A stretch of DNA of 64,000 bases from Bacteroidota bacterium (GCA_016722565.1 JADKIU010000001.1:372001-436000), one strand, 5' to 3'; numbered from the stretch's first letter, positions 54,287-62,687 are shown. Numbers and translations are program-made. Notes: generated by a model not told the origin, from the sequence alone.

Positions 54287-55432
54287 ATGACGAATAAAAC
54301 AACAAGCTCTTTTGCAATAGGTGAAGGAAAGATTAGTGGCTATGCATCTATTTTCTTAGCATCACTTTCTTTTCTTGCCGTTTTCTGTTTTAAGTTTCCA
54401 GAAATTTTTACTTCTCCTCAGTTTAGAGAAGTGTACACTGGTGAATCAATGAAACTATTGCTCACAACAGTAATAATTGCCTCTTTCTTTTTTGCAGTCG
54501 TTAGTTTTATGTTGAGTAAAAAGAAATCATGGGCCTTAATCGGAATTCTGATTTCGGTGCTTACGATTTTAATTGGTGGCTTTAGTGTCGAAGGTAGAGC
54601 TGTTGGAAAAACAACATGGCATTTGGGATTGGATTGGATGCTATTGGATTTATTATTGATGGCATTGATATTTATTCCAATTGAAATGGTTTGGCCTAAG
54701 AACAAAGAACAGTCCCGATTTCATGAAGAGTGGCGAACGGATTTGGTGTATTTTGTCATCAGCCATTTGTTCATTCAATTTTTCGGAGTGTTTACTCAAA
54801 AGCCCGCTGCATTGTTTTTTGGTTGGATTGGTCTTTCCGGAATTCATGCATGGGTGAATAGTCTGCCCTTTGTAGTAGAATTGTTTTTAGCATTTTTTAT
54901 TACGGATTTATTCCAATACTGGGCGCATCGTTTTTTTCATTCCAGAGCCTATTTGTGGCGCTTTCATTCTATCCATCATTCAACAAAAAACATGGATTGG
55001 TTAGCAGGTAGCCGAACGCATTTTGTAGATATTTTTGTGGTGCGTTCATTCACATTTATTCCGTTGTATGTATTCGGATTTTCCTCACTTACATTTAATA
55101 CATACATTATATTTATGGCCATTCATGCGGTGTTGATACATTCAAATACCAGAATAAATTTTGGTTTTTTGAAATATATTTTTGCAACTCCTCAATATCA
55201 TCATTGGCATCATTGTGAAGATCCGAAATACTATGGTAAGAATTTTGCAACAATATTCCCTTTTATTGATAAGATATTTGGCACCTATTATTTGCCCGGG
55301 ACTACTTGGCCGGAAGGAACCGGAGTGCACGAAGGAAATTATCCCAAAGGATATGTTAAACAATTGGTACATCCATTTACAAAGAGTCCATTTGATAACG
55401 ATTTAAATATGACAGATCGTACGAGTAGGTAA
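54287..55432 (+). CDS. Sterol desaturase/fatty-acid-hydroxylase superfamily membrane protein
   Basis: 381 residues with at least six transmembrane helices. The diiron histidine boxes are in YWAHRFFH, RFHSIHHSTKNMDW and TPQYHHWHH. The N-terminal 130 residues add three helices (ASIFLASLSFLAVFCFKFPE) that many family members lack. ATG 54287 lies 11 bp after the lamin-tail gene; an upstream start would overlap it. Members hydroxylate or desaturate lipids; the substrate is unknown. Confidence 0.88.
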   Translation: MTNKTTSSFAIGEGKISGYASIFLASLSFLAVFCFKFPEIFTSPQFREVYTGESMKLLLTTVIIASFFFAVVSFMLSKKKSWALIGILISVLTILIGGFSVEGRAVGKTTWHLGLDWMLLDLLLMALIFIPIEMVWPKNKEQSRFHEEWRTDLVYFVISHLFIQFFGVFTQKPAALFFGWIGLSGIHAWVNSLPFVVELFLAFFITDLFQYWAHRFFHSRAYLWRFHSIHHSTKNMDWLAGSRTHFVDIFVVRSFTFIPLYVFGFSSLTFNTYIIFMAIHAVLIHSNTRINFGFLKYIFATPQYHHWHHCEDPKYYGKNFATIFPFIDKIFGTYYLPGTTWPEGTGVHEGNYPKGYVKQLVHPFTKSPFDNDLNMTDRTSR

Positions 55433-55433
55433 C

Positions 55434-56879
55434 CTACCTCAACTTTATACAAACATTCTTCGGCTCCGTAAAGAAATGAAGTGCTTCAAAACCACCTTCA
55501 CGTCCCACACCGGAGCTTTTTACGCCTCCAAATGGAGTTCTTAAGTCGCGCAACAACCAACAGTTAATCCATACAATTCCTGCATGAATATTATTCGCAA
55601 CGCGGTGTGCACGGGTTAAATTTTCTGTCCATACAGTCGATGCTAAACCATATTGTGTTGCATTCGCAAACAGCAATACTTCTTCTTCTGTATCAAACGG
55701 TATGATGGTTACAACGGGTCCGAAGATCTCTTCCATGTTTGTTCTGCAATTGTAGGTTAATCCTTCAATCACTGTTGGAGCAATGTAATAACCTTCGGCA
55801 AATTCCCCTTCTAATTTCACCTGTGTTCCACCGCACAATACTTTTCCGCCTTCTTGTTTTGCCAATTCAACATACGACAATACTTTTTCCATGTGCGGTT
55901 TTGAAACCACCGCACCAATTCGTGTATCATCGGCAGCTGGATTTCCAACTTTCATTTTTTGTACACGAGCAACAAATTCGGTTTTGAATTTTTCGTATAG
56001 TGGACGTTCCACCATAATGCGGGAGCCGCAAAGACAAATTTGTCCTTGATTTGCGAAGGACGATTGCAAAGTGGTTTTCATCATTTTTTCAAAATCACAA
56101 TCTGCAAAAATGATGTTCGGGTTTTTCCCGCCAAGTTCTAACGACAATTTCTTAAACATCGGTGCAGCCACTTTCGCAATTTCAGCACCTGTTTTTGTTC
56201 CACCGGTAAACGAAATCAATGGAATTTTTGGATGAGCTGTGATTGCGGATCCTACTTTATGTCCGTATCCATGAACGATATTTAAAACACCTTTTGGTAA
56301 GCCGGCTTCAATGCACAATTCAGAAAGTAAATAGGCCGTCATCGGTGTTACTTCCGAAGGTTTTGCCACCACACAATTTCCAGCAGCAATAGCAGGAGCG
56401 ATTTTCCAGGTGAATAGGTACAATGGTAAATTCCAAGGAGAAATACAACCGGCAACACCTACTGCATTGCGCACAGTATAGTTAATGGCAGTGTCTTCCA
56501 TCGAATGACTTTCAGAAGCATAATGTAAAATACCTGTTGCATAAAAATGAAAGTTGGCGGCAGCACGTGGAATATCCACCATCTTCGCCAAGGAAACAGG
56601 TTTTCCATTATCCACCGATTCAGCAACAGCCAAGCGGTCCAGATTTTTTTCAATCAAAGCAGAAACTGCTAACATGATGCGGGAACGCTCATCTTTGGGT
56701 GTTGTACTCCAAGCTGGAAATGCATTCTGTGCAGCAGTTACAGCTAATTCAACGTCTTTTTCGTCTGAATCCGGAATAAGAGAATATACTTTCCCGGTAG
56801 CTGGGTTATAATTGTCGATGTACTGTTTGCCTGTTGGCTCGATGAGTTCACCGTTGATGTAGTTTTTTATTTTTAGCAT
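55434..56879 (-). CDS. ALDH8-like aldehyde dehydrogenase
   Basis: 481-residue NAD(P)-dependent aldehyde dehydrogenase. Asn150 (SPWNLPL), Glu248 (SLELGGKNP) and the nucleophile Cys282 (GQICLCGSR) are in place. The C-terminal motif RDLRTPFGGVKSSGVGREGG with NCW ahead matches the ALDH8/2-hydroxymuconate- and 2-aminomuconate-semialdehyde dehydrogenase group. ATG 56879 (MLKIKNYINGE) is preferred to an upstream start inside the repeat. With the Rid protein at 42.4 kb it could belong to kynurenine/aminomuconate degradation; that is inference. Confidence 0.87.
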   Translation of the reverse strand: MLKIKNYINGELIEPTGKQYIDNYNPATGKVYSLIPDSDEKDVELAVTAAQNAFPAWSTTPKDERSRIMLAVSALIEKNLDRLAVAESVDNGKPVSLAKMVDIPRAAANFHFYATGILHYASESHSMEDTAINYTVRNAVGVAGCISPWNLPLYLFTWKIAPAIAAGNCVVAKPSEVTPMTAYLLSELCIEAGLPKGVLNIVHGYGHKVGSAITAHPKIPLISFTGGTKTGAEIAKVAAPMFKKLSLELGGKNPNIIFADCDFEKMMKTTLQSSFANQGQICLCGSRIMVERPLYEKFKTEFVARVQKMKVGNPAADDTRIGAVVSKPHMEKVLSYVELAKQEGGKVLCGGTQVKLEGEFAEGYYIAPTVIEGLTYNCRTNMEEIFGPVVTIIPFDTEEEVLLFANATQYGLASTVWTENLTRAHRVANNIHAGIVWINCWLLRDLRTPFGGVKSSGVGREGGFEALHFFTEPKNVCIKLR

Positions 56880-56883
56880 AATT

Positions 56884-56956
56884 ACCACTAAGACACTAAG
56901 TTCACATAGCTTCACTAAGGCTTAGTGCTTCTTAGTGTTCTTAGCGCCTTAGTGGT
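56884..56956. repeat. Nested palindrome built of CACTAAG/CTTAGTG units
   Basis: Outer arms ACCACTAAG / CTTAGTGGT (56884-56892, 56948-56956), middle arms CACTAAG / CTTAGTG (56894-56900, 56931-56937) and inner hairpin CACTAAG-G-CTTAGTG (56913-56927). It starts 4 bp upstream of the ALDH start codon, so it forms much of that gene's leader. Confidence 0.8.
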
Positions 56957-56991
56957 GAATTTTATTTCTTCAAATTTAATGAAAATAAAAT

Positions 56992-57018
56992 AAAAAAGAC
57001 CCCTTTCGGAGCCTTTTT
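56992..57018 (-). terminator. Terminator of the 57066-57761 gene
   Basis: On the minus strand AAAAGGCTCC-GAAA-GGGGTCTTTT: a stem with G-U pairs and a GNRA tetraloop, then TT. It lies 48 bp past the stop. Confidence 0.8.
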
Positions 57019-57065
57019 CATCATTGCTAATTTGCACGAAATCTTTTCATGGATGGTAGATAGAT

Positions 57066-57761
57066 TTACTCAACAATGATTTTCTCTGTAGTAGACGCTT
57101 TGTTTTGGATAAAGTTTAAAAAGTAGGTACCCTTTTTTCCTAAAGGAATCTCTTTACTATATTTTCCACCCACTTTTTGTGTATCGTAAAACACTTGTTT
57201 GCCATTTTCATCCAATACACTTACGTTCATGGGTTCCTTGCTATTGGTTTCAATTTCCACCTTAGCAGTTGTGTTTTTAATGCTGATACTCACATTTAAA
57301 TTGCTTTTTTCTTTTGATGCTCCTTCTGTACGAATTTCTTTCTTTACAATCTTTTTCTCATTCCCTGATTTAGCATCTCCAGTGCCACCTTCCGGAAGCG
57401 TAGACTTAACAATTACCTTCATTTCTTTGCCATTTTCATCTGTAATTATTTCTAGATCTCCGCCATCGTCATCAATCGTATAGGCATAAGCCATTGCTTC
57501 GCCATCATGCTTTTCATCGTTAATCACAATTTTCTTCACAATTTTTTTTGTTCCTTTTTTGTCTCCCTCCTCATTGATGATTATTTCCATCTCTTTCTCC
57601 ATTTTAGCCATTTCTTTTTCATCCAAATTACTTTCGGTGATGGTGGTATCCCCATTGACAATGGTAATGGTTTTTACTTTTGGGCTTTGCGCATACGATA
57701 CGCTTGCCATTGTTGTCACAAGCACGAAGCTCATAAATGCTGTGGTGTAATTTCTGTTCAT
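57066..57761 (-). CDS. Secreted protein with T9SS-type C-terminal domain, divergent from a two-component system
   Basis: 231 residues. Signal peptide (TAFMSFVLVTTMASVSYAQ); start ATG 57761. The mature part is strikingly charged, with Lys/Glu/Asp-rich beta segments (VKTITIVNGDTTITESN, KKIVKKIVINDEKHDGEA, DDDGGDLEIITDENGKEMKV). The C-terminal 75 residues resemble a T9SS sorting or adhesion domain (VSVLDENGKQVFYDTQKVGG, KGTYFLNFIQNKAS, EKIIVE). Upstream are a -7 box (57825-57832) and four TGTTAA repeats (57854-57890), pointing to control by the adjacent regulator. Function unknown. Confidence 0.8.
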   Translation of the reverse strand: MNRNYTTAFMSFVLVTTMASVSYAQSPKVKTITIVNGDTTITESNLDEKEMAKMEKEMEIIINEEGDKKGTKKIVKKIVINDEKHDGEAMAYAYTIDDDGGDLEIITDENGKEMKVIVKSTLPEGGTGDAKSGNEKKIVKKEIRTEGASKEKSNLNVSISIKNTTAKVEIETNSKEPMNVSVLDENGKQVFYDTQKVGGKYSKEIPLGKKGTYFLNFIQNKASTTEKIIVE

Positions 57762-57824
57762 GGTTTTTAGTTTTTTAAAATGAGTATGAATGCGTTTGTT
57801 TTTTGTAGCTAGAAATTTCTGAGG

Positions 57825-57832
57825 CAAACATA
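57825..57832 (-). promoter_or_regulatory. -7 box of the secreted gene divergent from the kinase
   Basis: TATGTTTG on the minus strand, an exact TAnnTTTG match. No TTTG -33 element is visible at the proper spacing; the operator repeats start 22 bp further upstream. Confidence 0.6.
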
Positions 57833-57853
57833 GACTACATTCAAACCTACCGG

Positions 57854-57890
57854 TGTTAAAGCCTTGTTAAACCCTGTTAAATTATGTTAA
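57854..57890. promoter_or_regulatory. Four TGTTAA direct repeats, probable OmpR-type operator
   Basis: TGTTAA begins at 57854, 57865, 57875 and 57885, spacings of 11, 10 and 10 bp. Tandem direct half-sites one helical turn apart are the binding mode of OmpR/PhoB-family regulators, and one is encoded at 59774. The array occupies the -33/upstream region of the divergent secreted gene. Confidence 0.65.
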
Positions 57891-57935
57891 GTCGGGTTTC
57901 TACACTTGCTAAACCCTTATTTTTGGGGAATATTA

Positions 57936-59548
57936 ATGATGAACAAAGGGAACATACGCATTATTACCATCATGGCAAGCTTGGCATTGCTTGGACTGAT
58001 AGCGATACAAATCTATTGGGTAAACAATGCAATTACACTTGGTGAAGAACGTTTCGAACAAAGTGTAAATGAAGCATTGAACAATGTTGTGTTGCGTTTG
58101 GAGAAACATTCGGCTGCTGCTAAAATCACACAAAAATTTAACTTCAGGAAGCAAGGAATCATTACCGCCAGCATTGGTGGCCCTCTTCATAAAAACAAAG
58201 AATTGGTGTGTGATTCAATGATCGACAATAAAAATTGCGTCATCCAAAACAACAATGTCAACGTAAAAATTATTGAAGAATATTCAACCGACTCCAATGG
58301 CGTAGTCATAAAAAAGATGCGCCAAAAGAATACACCAGCGATACCGCTTCCGGTAATTTTCACCAACGTGTAGAAGAAGATGGTCCTTCTTTCTTTCAGC
58401 AGTTTGCTTCTGAATCCAACCAAAATTGGATTTCTCACAAGAACGAAATGGTAAACGACATTTTTGATGAGTTGGTAAGCGTGAATGTTTATAATGGATT
58501 TAGCCAGAAGGTCGATACTGTATTATTAGATTCTATTTTAAAATTTGAGTTGCTTCAAAAAGGCGTTTCTGCAAAGTATGATTTTGCTGTCACCTCCTCT
58601 AAAAACATACCAGCCGATTCAGTTGCCATTTCGGAAAGAGGAAAAAAAATTTATGAATCACCTTTTAAGGTAAACCTTTCACCCGATAATATTTTTATTA
58701 AACCAAAGTTTCTTTCTGTTTATTTTCCAAATCAGCACCGCTATCTGGTAAGTTCTATGTGGGGATTGCTCTTGGTTTCATTAGCGTTTATGTTAGCTTT
58801 GATTTTTTCGTTTTACTATACCATCTCTACCATTTTCAAACAAAAGAAACTATCGGAGATTAAAAATGATTTTATCAGTAACATGACGCACGAGTTCAAA
58901 ACACCGATATCCACCATCTCCTTGGCGGTAGAAGTGTTGAATGATAAATCCGTTGAGAAATCGCAGGAGCGTGTGAGCAACTATGTGAAAATGATTGGCG
59001 ATGAAAACAAACGTTTGAGTCTATTGGTGGAGAACATCCTGCAAACAGCTATTTTGGATAAAGGGGAGTTTAAATTAAAAGTGCAAAGCATCGACATTCA
59101 CAATTTAATTGAGCAAACATTCACAAACATTAAATTACAAGTTGAAAATAAAGAAGGACAAATTACTTCGCAATTAAATGCAACAAAGCCTGTTATTAAT
59201 GCCGACAGGGTGCACATTACGAACATCCTGTTTAATTTAATTGACAATGCATTGAAATATTCGAAAGACAATCCGGATATTATCGTTAGTACTAAAAATG
59301 ATGATGAAGGAATTTTTATTTCCGTGCAAGACAATGGAATTGGGATTAGCAAAGACAACCAAAAACGTATTTTTGATACCATGTATCGTGAACCTACCGG
59401 AAACATTCACAATGTGAAAGGTTTCGGATTGGGCTTGAGTTACGTAAAAGCTGTTGTTGAGAAACATGGCGGCTCTATAAAAGTAGAAAGTGAATTGGGC
59501 AAAGGAAGTATGTTTACCTTGTATTTGCCTTTTGAAATAAAAAATTAA
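57936..59548 (+). CDS. Membrane sensor histidine kinase, interrupted by a -1 frameshift
   Basis: Two frames give one 537-residue kinase if a -1 shift is made at A AAA AAG (58310-58316). The first frame (ATG 57936 to TAG 58373) carries TM1 (IITIMASLALLGLIAIQIYW) and half of the periplasmic domain; the second is open from before 58322 to 59548 and carries the rest, TM2 (GLLLVSLAFMLALIFSFYYT) and the kinase. Motifs: H-box FISNMTHEFKTPIS, N-box NILFNLIDNALKYS, G1 VQDNGIGIS, F FDTMYR, G2 GFGLGLSYV. All are intact. The break is either a lost A in an A7 run or programmed frameshifting. It pairs with the regulator at 59774. Confidence 0.82.
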
Positions 59549-59598
59549 TATTCTCCATACATGGAGAATAATTTGTGGAATAATGGGACTTAGAAAAC

Positions 59599-59718
59599 CT
59601 GCCACTGATTCACAGATTAAAAAATTAAAGGCAGATTTATTGCCATAGGCAATGATTTTTTGAGTGTTAAAATTGTTCTATTTATTATTCATGTAAAAAA
59701 TCTGTGAATCTGTGGCAG
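59599..59718. repeat. Inverted repeat CTGCCACTGATTCACAGATT, copy 1
   Basis: 20-bp arms (59599-59618 and 59699-59718) with one mismatch around an 80-bp spacer that contains the hairpin ATTGCC-ATA-GGCAAT (59639-59653). It lies between the kinase and regulator genes. The arms match those of copy 2 at 62438-62601. Confidence 0.85.
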
Positions 59719-59773
59719 ATAGTTTACATGCATTCAAAGACGAAGAGTTAAAAATTTAATCTATATTAGAAAC

Positions 59774-60469
59774 ATGGAAAAAACAAAAGTATTATTGGTG
59801 GAAGATGATCCGAACTTAGGAAGTCTTTTAAAAGAATATCTGGAAGCAAAAGGCTTTTCAACTGTTTTAGCAACAGATGGAAAACAAGGATATGATGTTT
59901 TTTCAAAAGATAAATTCGGAATCTGTATTCTGGATGTGATGATGCCCGTGAAAGACGGTATCACACTTGCGAAAGAAATCAGAGCCATTGACCCCAATAT
60001 TCCAATTGTGTTTTTAACGGCCAAATCCATGAAAGAAGATGCCATTGAAGGCTTTTCGGTTGGAGCGGACGACTACATTACCAAGCCTTTCAGCATGGAA
60101 GAATTGTTGCTACGCATCAAAGCCATTTTGCGTAGAACAGACAATAAAACAATTAAAAATTCAGATCAGGAAGAATTTAAAATTGGGAAATATAAATTCG
60201 ACTATAAACACCAAGTATTGGATTTAAAAGGAGTACAACATAAACTAACTACAAAGGAAGCAGAACTTTTAAAATTGCTTTGCTTGCACGCCAACGATGT
60301 GTTGGATAGAAATTTTGCCTTAAAATCCATCTGGAACGATGATAATTATTTCAACGGACGAAGCATGGATGTTTACATTGCGAAACTCAGAAAATATCTA
60401 AAAGAAGATGCTTCGGTTGAGTTAATCAACGTTCACGGAAAAGGATTTAAATTGTTGACCGGAAAATAG
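59774..60469 (+). CDS. OmpR-family response regulator
   Basis: 231 residues. Receiver domain about 1-120 with acidic pocket EDD (10-12), phosphoacceptor Asp54 in ILDVMMP, FLTAK and YITKPF (conserved Lys). A winged-helix DNA-binding domain follows (about 135-231: LTTKEAELLKLLCLHANDVL, SMDVYIAKLRKYLKEDASVE, GKGFKLL). It is the cognate partner of the upstream kinase and the likely reader of the TGTTAA array. A repeat element separates the two genes, so the regulator may have its own promoter, but I see no exact -7 box. Confidence 0.95.
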   Translation: MEKTKVLLVEDDPNLGSLLKEYLEAKGFSTVLATDGKQGYDVFSKDKFGICILDVMMPVKDGITLAKEIRAIDPNIPIVFLTAKSMKEDAIEGFSVGADDYITKPFSMEELLLRIKAILRRTDNKTIKNSDQEEFKIGKYKFDYKHQVLDLKGVQHKLTTKEAELLKLLCLHANDVLDRNFALKSIWNDDNYFNGRSMDVYIAKLRKYLKEDASVELINVHGKGFKLLTGK

Positions 60470-60483
60470 CAGGAGCAAAAAAA

Positions 60484-60993
60484 CTATTTGAAATAGGTGT
60501 CTTCCAGCTTCACATTCGCTATAACAATCACCATTATTTCTTTTAGTTTATACACGTAATAATTCGATTTGTCCTTTGTAAACTTCGTAACATCTACATT
60601 GTATTTTGTACTCTTAAATGATGTTTGATTGTTAAAAAAGGACACCATTTGATTATAGACATCCGTAAAGTTTTTTGAAAAATCATTCTTCGGACCATTC
60701 ACAAAATAAATTTCTGTGATTTGTTGTTTGTCGGTAATCAACGATAATATTTTAATCTCACCATCAGCAGGAGTTTTTTCGTTGGAATAGGATGTCGCAC
60801 CTTTCAGCAAAGCATTTTGTGGATTTTCTACCGCATGCTCTACCTTAAAATAATGTTTTTTAAACAACTCATTTTCATAAGCGGTGCGGTTATAACCCAT
60901 ACAGTTTTTTACAAACCCTAATGACATTAATTGTGCAGAAGCTGTAACACTGAAGATCGATGCGATTGCGATGATGATGATTTTTTTACTCAT
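60484..60993 (-). CDS. Small secreted protein of unknown function
   Basis: 169 residues. Start ATG 60993 gives a signal peptide (IIIIAIASIFSVTASAQ); the open frame extends upstream without signal character. The mature part is mixed alpha/beta with one Cys (FVKNCMGYNRTAYENELFKK) and a hydrophobic C-terminal strand (IMVIVIANVKLE). I do not recognise the family. It converges with the response regulator, the stops 14 bp apart. Confidence 0.7.
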   Translation of the reverse strand: MSKKIIIIAIASIFSVTASAQLMSLGFVKNCMGYNRTAYENELFKKHYFKVEHAVENPQNALLKGATSYSNEKTPADGEIKILSLITDKQQITEIYFVNGPKNDFSKNFTDVYNQMVSFFNNQTSFKSTKYNVDVTKFTKDKSNYYVYKLKEIMVIVIANVKLEDTYFK

Positions 60994-61060
60994 TTTTGAG
61001 GTTTTACTTAAGGTATTCGTGAATACTTCGTATTTCATGTGTGATATAATTTAAAAGAAA

Positions 61061-62179
61061 CTATTGTAAAATAATTTTTCCTTGTTTTGCTTTTTTGTTT
61101 TTCACTCGGATGTTGTAAAAATAAATTCCTTTGGCCTGGCTTGTTAAATCAATTGTAATTGATGCATTTTTTGTAACGGTCTTATAAATGATTCTTCCGG
61201 TAATGTCCAATATCTCAATCGTGTTTTCATCTTCTAAGTTTGAGAATAAAAATTTTCCGGTGCTTGGATTCGGATACACATTTACCGATAAGGTTGCAGA
61301 CTCATCAATACTTGTACCGGAAACATAAAAGTGACGAACTTCGGAGTACGGACTAAAATGTCCGCCATTGTTGGTGCGTACACGCCAGAAATATTTGTTG
61401 CCATAGGATAATCCTGTTACCGTGTAAGCATTTGTTCCTACATCCACCGATTTAAACGTGGTAGCAAATGTTGAATCTGTTGATACTTCCACATGGTAAA
61501 TAATGCCGTCACTCTGTGCAATCCAATTTAATGGTTTTGCTGTTGAAGCGCCCACCGAACCATTTACAGGCAGGTTTAAGGTAGGTGCAACGGGAACTGT
61601 ATCATTCGAACCGATATAGGTAATGAACATTTCGATTTTTTGTAAAGGATTATCAGACGCATCTCTTGGCGCATTCACAATCGTATCAACAATGTCCATT
61701 CCGGAGGTGACTCTTCCATAAACTGAATATTGTCCGTTTAACCATGCAGCCGTTGCTACACAAATAAAAAATTGAGAGTTGGCGCTGTTGATTGATGTAT
61801 CTCTTGCAGCAGATAACCGTCCACGAATATGGCGAGCAGCAGTAAATTCAGCATTTACGGTAGGTTGACTGGGGTCACCCAATCCCCACGTAGAGATGGG
61901 TCCGCTTCTGGAATTCGGGTCACCCCCTTGAATCATAAAACCAGGAATCACACGGTGAAAGGCGGTGCTATCATAAAAAGAAGTATTCACCAAACTATCA
62001 AAATTAGCAGTATGCAAGGGAGCAATGTTGGGGAACAACTCAATGGTGGTGGTTCCTAAATAGATCCCGGCACGCTTTGTCAGGATTTCATACATGGGCT
62101 TACCCGTGAATACCCGCGTTTGTGAAAACCCGGAGGTAAGGAGAAATACAAATGAGAAAAGAAGTAAGTGTTTTTTCAT
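61061..62179 (-). CDS. Cyclophilin-type peptidyl-prolyl isomerase with T9SS sorting domain
   Basis: 372 residues. Signal peptide (LLLFSFVFLLTSGFSQ). Residues about 25-190 are a cyclophilin: YLGTTTIELFPNIAPLHTAN, FHRVIPGFMIQGGDP (catalytic Arg in FHRV), ANSQFFICVATAAWLNGQYS and VYGRVTSGMDIVD. An Fn3-like domain follows (about 205-280: DGIIYHVEVSTDSTFATTFK, YFWRVRTNNGG). The C-terminal 75 residues are a type A T9SS sorting domain (LSVNVYPNPSTGKFLFSNLE, KGIYFYNIRVKNKK). It is thus a prolyl isomerase predicted to act outside the cell or on the surface. Confidence 0.9.
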   Translation of the reverse strand: MKKHLLLFSFVFLLTSGFSQTRVFTGKPMYEILTKRAGIYLGTTTIELFPNIAPLHTANFDSLVNTSFYDSTAFHRVIPGFMIQGGDPNSRSGPISTWGLGDPSQPTVNAEFTAARHIRGRLSAARDTSINSANSQFFICVATAAWLNGQYSVYGRVTSGMDIVDTIVNAPRDASDNPLQKIEMFITYIGSNDTVPVAPTLNLPVNGSVGASTAKPLNWIAQSDGIIYHVEVSTDSTFATTFKSVDVGTNAYTVTGLSYGNKYFWRVRTNNGGHFSPYSEVRHFYVSGTSIDESATLSVNVYPNPSTGKFLFSNLEDENTIEILDITGRIIYKTVTKNASITIDLTSQAKGIYFYNIRVKNKKAKQGKIILQ

Positions 62180-62213
62180 GAAGTAAATATAGGGAAAGAA
62201 GCTTAGAAATAAA

Positions 62214-62243
62214 AAACCCTCAACTATTTCTAGTTAAGGGTTT
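62214..62243 (-). terminator. Terminator of tRNA-Gln
   Basis: On the minus strand AAACCCTTAACT / AGTTGAGGGTTT (one G-U pair) with a 6-nt loop and a T-run. Confidence 0.82.
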
Positions 62244-62256
62244 CGAGCTTGTTGTG

Positions 62257-62329
62257 TTGTCCGACCAGGGCTCGAACCTGGACTCTTCTGGACCAAAACC
62301 AGACGTGTTGCCAGTTACACCATCGGACA
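62257..62329 (-). tRNA. tRNA-Gln (TTG anticodon)
   Basis: Acceptor TGTCCGA / TCGGACA perfect 7 bp, D arm TGGTGTAACTGGCAAC, anticodon stem TCTGG/CCAGA with loop TTTTGGT (anticodon TTG, at plus-strand 62294-62296), T arm CCAGG-TTCGAGC-CCTGG, discriminator A. The CCA end is not encoded. Confidence 0.95.
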
Positions 62330-62360
62330 ATCTTGAACCGCGTTTCTGCGATTAGGGTTG

Positions 62361-62368
62361 CAAAATTA
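62361..62368 (-). promoter_or_regulatory. -7 box of tRNA-Gln
   Basis: TAATTTTG on the minus strand, an exact TAnnTTTG match 31 nt upstream of the tRNA 5' end. Confidence 0.6.
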
Positions 62369-62437
62369 ATAAATATATTTAACCCTCAAAATTTTATTTG
62401 ATTTTGTTGGAATTTTAGTCCTCAAAAATCAACCTTT

Positions 62438-62601
62438 GCCACAGATACACAGATTTTTATGTCAAAAATGAAGCTTATGGAAGGATTGTTTTTTGCTCAT
62501 CGTGAATGCAGTAATAAATGTATAATATGGTTAAAACAAAGAATCTCCTGCATTTGGGCCTCAGCGAAATAATAAATCAAACCAATCTGTGAATCTGTGG
62601 C
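62438..62601. repeat. Inverted repeat GCCACAGATACACAGATT, copy 2
   Basis: 18-bp arms (62438-62455 and 62584-62601) with one mismatch around a 128-bp spacer. The right arm AATCTGTGAATCTGTGGC is identical to the corresponding part of copy 1 at 59699-59716. Confidence 0.85.
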
Positions 62602-62687
62602 TGTTTCTTTAACAATTTTTAGGCTTAAAATCGCTACCCAGTTCATTTTATTAATTATCTTCGCAAGCGTTATATAAAGAAAAAAAT

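Larger units (their letters stand above)
62330..62687. other. Intergenic region holding a tRNA promoter and a repeat
   Basis: 358 bp without a supported gene. It contains the tRNA-Gln -7 box, the second CCACAGAT inverted repeat, and a near-consensus TATCTTCG (62656-62663) ahead of the DUF2723 gene. The 128-bp repeat spacer shows no ORF with family signal. Confidence 0.6.
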
